Part shown: positions 1 to 6,577 of the stretch, piece after piece
Layout: every line of letters starts with the position of its first letter
Numbering within the stretch: position 1 is the first letter of the stretch
Source: Pseudomonadota bacterium
GTDB taxonomy: Bacteria > Pseudomonadota > Alphaproteobacteria > Ferrovibrionales > Ferrovibrionaceae
Reading direction: 5' to 3'
Assembly: GCA_023433835.1 (NCBI GenBank)
Contig: JAEYTW010000606.1
Span: forward strand, 1-7,901
DNA: 7,901 nucleotides
Translations under genes and position numbers: made by a program
The notes under the pieces: generated by a model
Told to the model about the DNA's origin: nothing
Databases searched by the model: none
Seen by the model: only the letters and a program-made list of their open reading frames with translations

Positions 1-636
1 CATCGAGACCAGCACGCCGCCGGCGGCGACCAGCCCGCCCCCCAGGGCAAAGGCGAAGGCCGCGGCGGCACGGACGTCGATGGCGACGAGCTGGGCCGCG
101 ACCGGGTCCACGGCGACCGCGCGCAGCGCCGTGCCGAGGCGCGTGCGGGTCATGACGAGATAGAGCCCGCCGCCGATGACGGCCGCGGCGGCCAGCGCCA
201 CCAGCCGGTTGGCGGCGATGGTCGAGCCCAGCACCGGGACCGGCACGGCGAGATAGCTGTAGCTGTAATAGGCGCCGCCGAAGGCCACGAGGGCGATGCC
301 CTGGATGACGAACAGCAGGCCGAAGGTGGCGAGGATCGAATCGACCTCGAGGGCCGCCCGCGTCCGGGCCCGGGCGACCAGCCAGGCCAGCAGGCCGCGA
401 TAGATCGCCCAGTTGACCAGGAAGGCCAGCGGCACGACCAGCAAGAGCCCGGCCAGCGGGTTGACCCCGAGGCCTGAGAAGAACCAGAAGGCGAGGAAGG
501 CGGCGGCGATCAGGAATTCGCCGTAGGACAGGTTCATGATGCGGGCGACGCCGTATTGCAGCGTCAGCCCCATGGCGATCAGCGCATACATGCCGCCGAG
601 CGTCACGCCCGACAGCAGGGCATCGATGAAGATCAT
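1..636 (-). CDS. livH: Branched-chain amino acid type ABC transporter permease (LivH family), 3' end cut by window edge
   Basis: Inner-membrane permease of a HAAT-family importer; with a LivM-type partner it forms the channel for substrate delivered by the LivK-like protein encoded just upstream. The minus-strand frame is open for 212 codons from the ATG at 634-636 to the window edge, against about 290 residues for the family, so roughly the last quarter is missing. Hydrophobic segments lie near residues 4-24, 40-55, 60-80, 99-121, 143-163 and 190-210. The opening (MIFIDALLSGVTLGGMYALI) and the loop RLGTALRAVAVDPVAAQL at about 166-183, matching the family's ATPase-coupling loop, identify it. 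The usual family motif NFAHG appears here as NLSYG (residues 35-39). The start lies 28 bp after the livK stop, consistent with one operon; its ribosome site is weak, suggesting translation linked to livK. The true substrate (amino acid, amide, urea or aromatic acid) cannot be read from the permease. Confidence 0.93.
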   Translation of the reverse strand, partial: MIFIDALLSGVTLGGMYALIAMGLTLQYGVARIMNLSYGEFLIAAAFLAFWFFSGLGVNPLAGLLLVVPLAFLVNWAIYRGLLAWLVARARTRAALEVDSILATFGLLFVIQGIALVAFGGAYYSYSYLAVPVPVLGSTIAANRLVALAAAAVIGGGLYLVMTRTRLGTALRAVAVDPVAAQLVAIDVRAAAAFAFALGGGLVAAGGVLVSM

Positions 637-664
637 GGCGTCGGACCCATCGCCGCCGCGGCCG

Positions 665-1873
665 TCACGGCGCCTGCCAGGCAGGCTTGGGGAACAACGG
701 TGCCTTGGCGCCGTGGTTGGAGGCCGGCGCGATGCCGTAGAATTCGCCGTCCTGCCACTGGCCGACCCACCACAGGTTGGTCGGCACGTTGTCCTTCATC
801 TTCATCGTGCCGACGACGGTCTCGAACGAGCCGGTCTGCAATTCCTTGATGACGGCGGCGCGGTCGATCTTGCCGACCTTCTCGATCGCCTGCTGCAGCA
901 TCTGCAGCGAGGCATAGGTGATCGGCGAGGCCCAGCGGTCGGGCTCGCGGTTGGCAAAGGCGACATGGCGCTTGAAATAGTCCTGCAGCTCGGGCCGGCT
1001 GGCATCCCACCCGCCGATGCCCATCACCCCTTGCGCATTGGCGCCGAAGCGCTGCTTGTAGAGCGGGAAGGCGGTGCCGACGCCGGTATAGAAGACCTTC
1101 GGGTTGAAGCCCTGCAGGCGCGACTGCTCGGTCAGGCCCAGCGTATCCGGCGGATAGCTGAAGGCGATGAAGACATCCGGGTTGGCGCGCTGCACCTCGG
1201 TCACGATCGGCGCCATGTCCTGGGTGCCGACCGGATAGCTCTTGTCGTAGACCAGCTTGAAGCCGGCCTTCTCGATCAACGGGCGCCCGGCCGAGGACAG
1301 GTCGATGCCGAAGCCGTCGGCGACCGAGACCATCGCCACGTTGTTGCCGATCTTGCCGTCCTTGCGCAGGGCGCTCAGCACCTCGACCAGCGCGCCGGCC
1401 CCGGCCGAACCCTGGCCCAGGAACCAGAACGAATTGGGCCAGCGCTTGCCCAGCTCGACCGCGCGCTCGTTGACGGCGGTGGTGGCCAACTGCGGGTAGC
1501 CCGCCTTGGCGAAGACCGGGCCGACGGCGAGATTGACGCCGGTGCCCCAGGGGGCCAGCAGGAAATCGACCTTGTCCTGGTTGATCAGCCGCTCGACCGC
1601 GCGCACGGCTTCCTCGGACGAGGAGCGGTCGTCGTATTCGACCACGGTGATCGGCACCCGCCTGGACCCGAGCTTGAGGCCGCCCGCCGCATTGACCTCC
1701 TTCACCCACATCTCGTAGTTCGGGATCAGCGAGATGGTGGCGCCGCCGGCATTGGGGCCTGTCTTGGAAATCGCCCAGCCGATCTTGACCGAATCCTGGG
1801 CCAGCGCCGGCAAGGCCGTCAGCGCGGCACCGGCGAGCAGCCCGCTCAGCAGGGCCGTCAATCCGTGTTTCAT
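665..1873 (-). CDS. livK: Periplasmic substrate-binding protein of a Liv-type (HAAT) ABC transporter
   Basis: Secreted binding protein (402 aa, normal for the Peripla_BP_6 type I fold) that captures the ligand and hands it to LivHM. Residues 1-25 form a classical signal peptide: a short basic start, a Leu/Ala-rich core and LPALA before QDSVKIGW, giving a mature protein of about 377 aa. Family features follow in order: the first strand VKIGWAISKTGPNAGG, then INQDKVDFLLAPWGTG, the hinge region NVAMVSVADGFGIDL, and a C-terminal lobe ending in NLWWVGQWQDGEFYGIAP. The start at 1873 is preferred over the upstream in-frame ATG at 1987. A strong purine-rich site (complement of 1881-1890, AGGAGAGGAA) sits 7 nt before it and the signal peptide begins exactly there. 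It is the first gene of the minus-strand livKH operon, divergent from an AraC regulator. The ligand is unknown; aromatic and amide binders share this fold, so leucine-type specificity is not established. Confidence 0.93.
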   Translation of the reverse strand: MKHGLTALLSGLLAGAALTALPALAQDSVKIGWAISKTGPNAGGATISLIPNYEMWVKEVNAAGGLKLGSRRVPITVVEYDDRSSSEEAVRAVERLINQDKVDFLLAPWGTGVNLAVGPVFAKAGYPQLATTAVNERAVELGKRWPNSFWFLGQGSAGAGALVEVLSALRKDGKIGNNVAMVSVADGFGIDLSSAGRPLIEKAGFKLVYDKSYPVGTQDMAPIVTEVQRANPDVFIAFSYPPDTLGLTEQSRLQGFNPKVFYTGVGTAFPLYKQRFGANAQGVMGIGGWDASRPELQDYFKRHVAFANREPDRWASPITYASLQMLQQAIEKVGKIDRAAVIKELQTGSFETVVGTMKMKDNVPTNLWWVGQWQDGEFYGIAPASNHGAKAPLFPKPAWQAP

Positions 1874-2132
1874 GGTCGGTTTCCTCTCCTGGTTTGCGCT
1901 GCCATGCGATTGGCAACAGTTATGCTGCGCCGCAAAACAATGCGACGTGCTCTCCCACGATCCGGGCAGAGATCCGGCAATGGTCATGGCGTGAAGACAC
2001 GCGGGATCACTTAACCGTCGCGGGTTTTACCGATGAATATTTCCTCCCGCTGCGCCGCCTCGGTTGACCGGGCGATCTTCAGCTTGGTTTATCATTGAAC
2101 AATTTGATTAGATCCAGTACAGCCCTATCGGA
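1874..2132. promoter_or_regulatory. Divergent promoter/operator region between livK and araC
   Basis: This 259-bp intergenic stretch must hold the promoters of livKH (leftward) and the AraC-family gene (rightward). Visible candidates, all weak, are as follows. A TTGACC hexamer at 2064-2069 lies upstream of an AT-rich TTTATCAT at 2088-2095 and could form a rightward promoter with a long spacer. A small dyad ATTG-aa-CAAT lies at 2094-2103. A dyad TGCCA-N6-TGGCA at 1900-1904/1911-1915 sits in the livK leader. GATCCGG is repeated directly at 1959-1965 and 1971-1977. AraC-type activators usually bind direct repeats near the -35 box, so the last pair is a possible but unproven half-site set. Confidence 0.4.
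1881..1890 (-). promoter_or_regulatory. Ribosome binding site of livK
   Basis: The minus strand reads AGGAGAGGAA, ending 7 nt before the ATG at 1873. This near-ideal site fixes the livK start and argues against the 38-residue N-terminal extension that is also open in frame. Confidence 0.8.
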
Positions 2133-3047
2133 ATGGATATTTTCGGGGAAAAGTTGGATTTTTCCGAAGGGCGGCTGCGCCCGCCCGCGTCGGTCGTGCA
2201 TGGCGAAAGATTGTTGCCGGCACTGGCCGCGCGCGACTGGGTGCTGGACACGGCCGCCCGTCGGGGCAGGGCGCATTTCTTCCTGATCGCCTCCGGTTCG
2301 GCCGAGGTCCAGGTCGGTCCCGGCCGCCTCGAACTCGCGGCGCCCGCCTGCGTATGGCTACCGCCGGGGGCGGCGCATCTGGTGCGCCTGCAGGCCGGCG
2401 GCACCGGCCACCTGGTCGCGGCGGCCGAGGATTTCATCGCCCGGGTCATCGGCGCCTCGAGCGAAGCGCCGCATCTGCGCGACGTCGCCGATCGGCTGAT
2501 CCATATCCCGGCCGACCGGCTGGGCCCGCGTCAGACGGCGCTGGCCCAGGCCTGCACGATGATCGAGCAGGAAATCCGCGAGCCGGAGCAGGGCGCCTTC
2601 GCCATGCTGTCGGTGCAGCTCGGCGCGCTGCTGATCCTCGTCTGGCGTCTTGCGGGGCAGGCCGTCGAGACCCCGGGCCTGCGCGGCACCGGTTCGCAGA
2701 TCGTCCACCGCTTCCAGCATCTGGTCGAGCTGCATTTCCGCGAGCACTGGCCGGTCTCGCGCTATGCCCGCGCGCTCGGCGTCACCGAGGATCGCCTGCA
2801 TGCCGCCTGCACCCGCGGCGCCGGCCGCGGCCCGCGCGGCCTGATCCACGGCCGGCTGATCGAAGAGGCGCAGGCCAGGCTTGCCCAGACCGGCCTGCCG
2901 GTCGAGCAGATCGGCTTCAACCTCGGCTTCCGCGACCCCGCCTATTTCAGCCGCTTCTTCAAGCAGCGCGCGGGGGCGTCGCCGGCCGCCTTCCGCCGTG
3001 CCGCGCAGGAGGCCCGCAAGGTGGAGACGTTTGCGGCCTGGCCTTAA
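2133..3047 (+). CDS. AraC-family transcriptional regulator with N-terminal cupin-like domain
   Basis: DNA-binding activator of 304 aa. The N-terminal part (about 1-170) looks like a cupin-type effector domain: HFFLIASGSAEVQV and PACVWLPPGAAHLVRL (about 48-86) resemble the sensor strands of AraC proteins. The C-terminal double helix-turn-helix spans about 188-290. The first HTH is degenerate (WPVSRYARALGVTEDRLHAA, 207-226). The second carries the AraC signature IGFNLGFRDPAYFSRFFKQ (260-278) followed by GASPAAFR. The layout resembles PobR-like regulators of aromatic or organic acid uptake and use. The start at 2133 is the first methionine in the frame and gives a standard length; the sequence just upstream is AT-rich with no strong ribosome site. 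Divergent placement 259 bp from livK suggests it controls livKH, possibly with autoregulation. The effector is unknown. A role for the downstream DUF4198-like gene is possible but less favoured. Confidence 0.92.
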   Translation: MDIFGEKLDFSEGRLRPPASVVHGERLLPALAARDWVLDTAARRGRAHFFLIASGSAEVQVGPGRLELAAPACVWLPPGAAHLVRLQAGGTGHLVAAAEDFIARVIGASSEAPHLRDVADRLIHIPADRLGPRQTALAQACTMIEQEIREPEQGAFAMLSVQLGALLILVWRLAGQAVETPGLRGTGSQIVHRFQHLVELHFREHWPVSRYARALGVTEDRLHAACTRGAGRGPRGLIHGRLIEEAQARLAQTGLPVEQIGFNLGFRDPAYFSRFFKQRAGASPAAFRRAAQEARKVETFAAWP

Positions 3048-3143
3048 GGCAGTCGGCGACCGTCGAGTAAAGACAGAAATTGCGACGCATTATCATATTT
3101 TGTAGGAGAATGGCGGAGACGTCGTTCACACGAGGGATAGATC
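3048..3143 (+). promoter_or_regulatory. Likely promoter/leader of the DUF4198-like gene
   Basis: This 96-bp gap is locally AT-rich at 3076-3103. It contains ATTATCA at 3089-3095, which equals one half of the Fur-type 7-1-7 box, but the other half is poorly matched (about 3 of 7). No convincing -35/-10 pair is seen. The ribosome site GAGGG at 3132-3136 lies 7 nt before the ATG at 3144. The short palindrome GCCTTAAGGC overlaps the araC stop and has no loop, so it is not a terminator. The gene could have its own promoter or be read from araC. Confidence 0.35.
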
Positions 3144-3821
3144 ATGTTCAGGAAAATCGTACTGGCCGCTGCGCTGACCGTTGCCGCCCTGCCGGCGCAG
3201 GCGCATTTCGTGTGGCTGGAGCGCGATGGCGCCGGCCCGGCCGCGGCCTTCTTCGGCGAGTGGGACGAGGATGTCCGCGAGACGTCGGGGCCGGGCGGGC
3301 ATCTCGACGTCATCGCCGGCCCCGTGGCTTTCCAGGCCGACAGGTCGAAGCCGCTGGCCATCACCCGCGGGGCCGACCGCCTCGAGATCGCGGCGGCCGG
3401 CCCTGGCGACGTGCGCTTCGTCGAGGCAACGATCAAGCCGCGCGACGACAAGCGCAACGGCGGCCGCACCAAGGGCATGTTCCACGCCAAGGCCGGCCGG
3501 GCCGACACCAAGGCGGCGCTCGACCTCGAGTTGGTGCCGCTGACCGCCGATGGCGATCGCTTCGTGCTGCTGCTGCGCGGCCAGCCGCTGCCCAAGGCCG
3601 AGATCAAGCTGGCCGCCCCCCCGAAATGGGCGCGCGAGCTGCATACCGATGAGAAGGGCGAAGTGGCCTTCGACCTGCCCTGGGCCGGGCGCTACGTCGC
3701 CGAGGTCGTGCATGTCGAGACCATCAAGGGCGGCGAGGGCGAGCAGGCCTATGACCGCATCCGCCATGTCTCCAGCCTGTCGTTCGTGACCACGACCGGC
3801 ATCCCCTGGACCGGCAACTAA
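3144..3821 (+). CDS. Secreted DUF4198-like protein (periplasmic, possible metal-handling)
   Basis: A 225-aa exported protein. Residues 1-20 form a signal peptide (basic MFRK, hydrophobic core, LPAQA), with cleavage predicted directly before His21, so the mature chain would start HFVWLE. That opening is typical of DUF4198 proteins, some of which occur with nickel or iron-siderophore uptake genes. The C-terminal part (about 128-192) resembles a small beta-sandwich: FVLLLRGQPLPKAEIKL, then HTDEKGEVAFDLPWAGRYVAEVVHVE, as in carboxypeptidase-regulatory-like domains. Other histidines that might bind metal are at 53, 114, 167, 190 and 208; no cysteine is present. No TM anchor is seen after the signal peptide. 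It lies 96 bp after araC on the same strand and its stop is 1 bp from the convergent end of the GntR gene. Family assignment is moderately sure; a metal role is inferred from the exposed N-terminal His and family context, not shown. Confidence 0.8.
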   Translation: MFRKIVLAAALTVAALPAQAHFVWLERDGAGPAAAFFGEWDEDVRETSGPGGHLDVIAGPVAFQADRSKPLAITRGADRLEIAAAGPGDVRFVEATIKPRDDKRNGGRTKGMFHAKAGRADTKAALDLELVPLTADGDRFVLLLRGQPLPKAEIKLAAPPKWARELHTDEKGEVAFDLPWAGRYVAEVVHVETIKGGEGEQAYDRIRHVSSLSFVTTTGIPWTGN

Positions 3822-3822
3822 G

Positions 3823-4758
3823 TCAGTCGGCCGAATAGCGGTCGAGGCTGAGCCGGCCGGCCAGTTCGAGATGGCGGCGCAGCAGGGCTTCGGCGAAGCC
3901 CTGCTCGCCGTTCTCGACGGCGGCGAGGATCGCCAGATGCTCGGCGCTCGATTGCCGCACGCGCTCAGGGTCGAGCGTGGTGAACACCGCCAGTTCCTTC
4001 ATTCGCCGCAAGTTGTTCTGCTGGCGCACCGCCTGCAGGAAGAACCGGTTGTGCGACCAGCCGGCCAGGGTTTCGTGGAACGAGGCGTTCAGCGTGAACC
4101 AGGCCTGGCGTGTCATGCCGGCCAGCGGCTGGTCGAGCACCGCGCGATGGGCATCGCGCAATTGCGCCAGCCGCTCGGGGTCGGCGCGGAAGGTCGGTTC
4201 GCGCAGCGCGATGCATTCGACGCCTAAGCGGAACTGATAGCTCTCGGCAATCGCCGCGGGCGTATCGAGGGAATCGGCAAAGCGCCAGCCATGGCCGCGC
4301 TGGCGTTCGGCCAGGCCCTCCGCCGCCAGCCGCATGAACACCCGCCGCACCACGCCGCGCGAGACGCCGTAGCGCTCGGTCAGCTCGGTCTCCGAGACTT
4401 CCGGGGCCAGGCGGCCCAGCGCCCGGTCGCTCAGCAGCGTGCCGTGCAGCTGCTCGGCCTGCGAGGGCGGCACAAGGGCGTCGTCATCGGGCAGGTCCGA
4501 TGTCTGGGTCTCCAGGATGAAGCCGCGCCCCGGCTCGAACCGCATCAGCCCGTGTTCGGCCAGCAGCAGCAGCGCGCCGCGCACCGGCGAGCGCGAGACG
4601 CCGAAACGCCTGGCCAGGCGCTGTTCCGGGATGCGCGCCCCGACCTGCCAGCTTTCCCGCCGCGCCTCGTCGAGGATCTGGCGCGCCAGGTCAGTCTGCA
4701 GCGGGCTGACCTCGCTCTGCTCCTGTTCCGGCACGCCCCCTGATCCTCGCGACCTCAT
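3823..4758 (-). CDS. GntR-family regulator with two tandem winged-helix domains and an FCD domain
   Basis: Transcription factor of 311 aa from the ATG at 4756-4758. Standard FadR/FCD regulators are about 220-250 aa, and the surplus is a second DNA-binding domain. wHTH 1 spans about 17-82 (key part IPEQRLARRFGVSRSPVRGA, wing GRGFIL). wHTH 2 spans about 103-161 (SETELTERYGVSRGVVRRVF, wing RGHGWRF). The FCD ligand domain covers about 170-306. Its candidate metal ligands are N224 and H228 (NASFH), H274 (EHLAILAA) and H296 (RRHLE), with spacing typical of metal-binding FCD domains. The start is uncertain. The ATG at 4758 has no visible ribosome site. GTG at 4734 has GAGGA 9 nt upstream and would still keep both wHTHs. 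GTG at 4848 gives a longer frame but runs through the AT-rich operator. The gene is divergent from the family-5 binding protein and probably represses it and itself in response to a small carboxylate-like ligand. Confidence 0.9.
   Translation of the reverse strand: MRSRGSGGVPEQEQSEVSPLQTDLARQILDEARRESWQVGARIPEQRLARRFGVSRSPVRGALLLLAEHGLMRFEPGRGFILETQTSDLPDDDALVPPSQAEQLHGTLLSDRALGRLAPEVSETELTERYGVSRGVVRRVFMRLAAEGLAERQRGHGWRFADSLDTPAAIAESYQFRLGVECIALREPTFRADPERLAQLRDAHRAVLDQPLAGMTRQAWFTLNASFHETLAGWSHNRFFLQAVRQQNNLRRMKELAVFTTLDPERVRQSSAEHLAILAAVENGEQGFAEALLRRHLELAGRLSLDRYSAD
4744..4748 (-). promoter_or_regulatory. Candidate ribosome binding site for an alternative GntR start
   Basis: The minus strand reads GAGGA, 9 nt before a GTG at 4734. 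No such site precedes the ATG at 4758, so translation may start at the GTG, giving a 303-residue product. Confidence 0.4.
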
Positions 4759-4821
4759 TGCGGCGGCGGAGGATAGGCCGATCGCCCGGGCTTCTCCACG
4801 GCTTTCGCCGGACTCGGCAAA

Positions 4822-4853
4822 ATAGTGATTTTTAAATCGATAAAACACACTAT
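4822..4853. promoter_or_regulatory. 32-bp AT-rich dyad, probable operator of the divergent GntR/binding-protein pair
   Basis: Outer arms ATAGTG (4822-4827) and CACTAT (4848-4853) are perfect complements. Inner arms TTTTA (4830-4834) and TAAAA (4841-4845) are also perfect. They are separated by two unmatched bases on each side, with a 6-base centre AATCGA, so 11 of 13 arm positions pair. The site stands out as AT-rich in a GC-rich setting. It ends 31 bp before the binding-protein ATG and starts 63 bp before the GntR ATG. TATGCT at 4851-4856 could be a rightward -10 box overlapping the outer arm, which would suit repression by occlusion; the matching -35 is weak. Confidence 0.65.
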
Positions 4854-4870
4854 GCTTCGAAGCCTGTCAG

Positions 4871-4878
4871 GGAGAGAG
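4871..4878 (+). promoter_or_regulatory. Ribosome binding site of the family-5 binding protein
   Basis: GGAGAGAG lies 6 nt before the ATG at 4885. It supports that start rather than the in-frame upstream ATGs at 4825 and 4852, which lie in or beside the dyad and would spoil the signal peptide. Confidence 0.75.
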
Positions 4879-4884
4879 AACACG

Positions 4885-6435
4885 ATGCGCTGGGAAAAAC
4901 TGCTCGTCACCGCCTGTGCCGCCGCCATGCTGAGCGCGCCGGCGCTGGCTGCCGGCACGCTGAAGGTGTCGCTGAATGCCGACATCAGGTCGACCAGCCC
5001 GGGCGTCAATCGCGACGACAATACCGATGGCGTGGTGCTGCACCTGGTCGAGGGGCTGGTCGCCTATCGCGAGGATGCCTCGATCGCGCCGCTGCTGGCC
5101 AGGTCGGTCGAGACCTCGGCCGATGGCCTGACCTACACGTTCAAGCTGCGGGACGGCGTCAAATTCCATAACGGCGAGACGCTGACGGCTGACGACGTGG
5201 TCTGGACCTGGAACCGCTATCTCGATCCCAGGACCAGCTGGCGCTGCCTGCCCGATCTGGACGGCCGCGGCCGCATCAAGATCGAGAGCGTGACGGCCGC
5301 CGATCCGCAGACGGTGGTGTTCAAGGTCAACCGCCCCACCGCGCTGCTGCTGGCCACCATGGCGCGCACCGATTGCGGCGGCTCGGGCATCCTGCACAAG
5401 TCGTCGGTCAATGCCGACGGCAGCTGGAAGGAGCCGGTGGGCACCGGGCCGTTCCGCCTGAAGGAGTGGAAGCGGGGCGAGGCCATCGTGCTCGAGCGCT
5501 TCAAGGACTATGCCGCGCTGCCCGGGCCGATGGACGGCTATACCGGGGGCAAGCAGGTGCTGGTCGACGATGTCCGCTACATGATCATCCCCGATGCGGC
5601 GGCGGCCGGTGCCGCGCTGCGCTCGGGCGCCATCGACGTCATCGCCAATGCCGCGGCGACCGACATGAAGGAGCTGGAGAAGGATCCCAAGGTCGTGGTC
5701 GAGGCCGCGCCGACCATGTCGATCCAGGCTTTCCTGTTCCAGACCCGCGATCCGCTGCTGCGCAATCCGAAGATGCGCCAGGCCATCGCCATGGCGCTCG
5801 ATACCAAGGCGATCGCGGAGGCCGCGACGGAGGGTAAGGCGCCTGCCAACAATTCGGTGGTGCCGTCGGCCAGCCCGTTCCATGGCGCGGTCGAAGGGCA
5901 GGGCTTCACCTACGCGCCCGACAAGGTCAAGGCGCTACTGGCCGAGGCCGGCTACAAGGGCGAGAAGATCACGCTGATCACCAACAAGCGCTACCCCGAC
6001 TGCTACGACACCGCGGTGCTGGCCCAGTCGATGATGCAGGCCGTCGGCATCATGGTCGAGCTCGAGGTGATCGAATGGGGCACCCAGCTCGATCGCTACC
6101 TCGCCGGCAAGTACCAGATGATGGCCTTCCCGTATTCCGCCCGTCTCGATCCGTCGCTCAGCTTCGATGCGCTGATGGGCCCGAAGGAGACCGAGCCGCG
6201 CAAGGTCTGGGACAACCCGGCGGCGCAGGCCTTGCTCGCCCGCTCGATGGAAGTGGCCGATACCGCGCAGCGCCAGCAACTGTTCGACCAGCTGCACCGC
6301 CAGTTCATCGCCGATGCGCCGATGATCGTGCTCTACAACATTCCGGACTTCGCGCCCTATGCGAAGGGCGTGCAGGGCTACAAGCCCTGGGTGGCGTCCA
6401 AGCCCCGGCTGTGGGGCGTCGGGCGGGGGGCGTAA
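4885..6435 (+). CDS. Family-5 (dipeptide/oligopeptide type) extracellular solute-binding protein
   Basis: Periplasmic receptor of 516 aa for a peptide, opine, nickel or similar ABC importer (SBP_bac_5, cluster C). Residues 1-23 form a signal peptide (MRWEKLL, Ala-rich core, APALAA before GTLKVSL). The family signature is clear at about 82-114: LTYTFKLRDGVKFHNGETLT, then ADDVVWTWNRYLDP. Further family features are PVGTGPFRLKEW at 184-195, the MRQAIAMALDTKAIAE helix, LLAEAGYKGEK, and the C-terminal DAPMIVLYN. Cys121 and Cys164 in the mature protein could form a disulfide. Length is typical and the frame is intact. It is divergent from the tandem-wHTH GntR gene and probably regulated from the dyad between them. 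The usual DppB/C/D/F permease and ATPase genes do not follow; a hairpin repeat and IS630 remnants begin within 20 bp of the stop. It is therefore an orphan here, perhaps serving a transporter elsewhere. Specificity cannot be told from sequence alone. Confidence 0.93.
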   Translation: MRWEKLLVTACAAAMLSAPALAAGTLKVSLNADIRSTSPGVNRDDNTDGVVLHLVEGLVAYREDASIAPLLARSVETSADGLTYTFKLRDGVKFHNGETLTADDVVWTWNRYLDPRTSWRCLPDLDGRGRIKIESVTAADPQTVVFKVNRPTALLLATMARTDCGGSGILHKSSVNADGSWKEPVGTGPFRLKEWKRGEAIVLERFKDYAALPGPMDGYTGGKQVLVDDVRYMIIPDAAAAGAALRSGAIDVIANAAATDMKELEKDPKVVVEAAPTMSIQAFLFQTRDPLLRNPKMRQAIAMALDTKAIAEAATEGKAPANNSVVPSASPFHGAVEGQGFTYAPDKVKALLAEAGYKGEKITLITNKRYPDCYDTAVLAQSMMQAVGIMVELEVIEWGTQLDRYLAGKYQMMAFPYSARLDPSLSFDALMGPKETEPRKVWDNPAAQALLARSMEVADTAQRQQLFDQLHRQFIADAPMIVLYNIPDFAPYAKGVQGYKPWVASKPRLWGVGRGA

Positions 6436-6454
6436 GCGTTACGCCAATCAGCTC

Positions 6455-6572
6455 TTATTGTCACGGCCGGGCTTGACCCGGCCGTCACTGGCAACCCGCC
6501 CGTGAGACGATCATAAGGCGTCTTCCATCGGGTGGAGGCTGATGACCGGGTCAAGTCCGGCCATGACGATAA
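6455..6572. repeat. 118-bp long-hairpin intergenic repeat (REP/BIME or MITE-like)
   Basis: The outer arms 6455-6481 and 6546-6572 are inverted copies matching at 24 of 27 positions. Similarity continues weakly inward (TCA, CCCG and AGACG/CGTCT blocks) to a short loop near 6510-6518, so the whole unit can fold as one long imperfect hairpin. The left arm also contains a perfect local hairpin GGCCGGG-cttga-CCCGGCC (6465-6483), 29 nt after the binding-protein stop; with no T run it is a poor intrinsic terminator. In the right arm this inner hairpin is degenerate. Such GGCCGGGCTTGACCCGGCC palindromes are, from general knowledge, common in intergenic DNA of alphaproteobacteria. In an mRNA 3' end it might protect the transcript. 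Confidence 0.7.
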
Positions 6573-6577
6573 TAGGC

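Noticed and set aside
1911..1926. Sigma-54-like GG-N10-GC element (TGGCAACAGTTATGCT) on the plus strand
   Set aside because: It points toward araC but lies about 200 bp from its start, the downstream element reads ATGC rather than TTGC, and such partial matches are expected by chance.
536..2014. Long plus-strand open frame (492 codons) opposite livK and livH
   Set aside because: It is antisense to two clear genes with signal peptide, ribosome site and family matches. Its composition (rich in Arg, Gly, Asp, His, with no recognisable domain) is typical of a shadow frame in high-GC DNA.
3041..3050. Palindrome GCCTTAAGGC at the araC stop as a terminator
   Set aside because: No loop, a short stem and no T run follow it.
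3811..3835. Shared terminator between the convergent DUF4198-like and GntR genes
   Set aside because: The coding ends are 1 bp apart and no GC stem with a T run is visible in either direction.
3823..4848. GTG start at 4848 for the GntR gene (341 aa)
   Set aside because: The first 10 codons would run through the AT-rich dyad and the extension has no domain. Starts at 4758 or 4734 keep all domains and leave the operator free.
4867..5883. Minus-strand open frame of 338 codons opposite the family-5 binding protein
   Set aside because: Low-complexity Arg/His/Gly/Asp-rich translation with no family features, overlapping a well-supported gene for its whole length.
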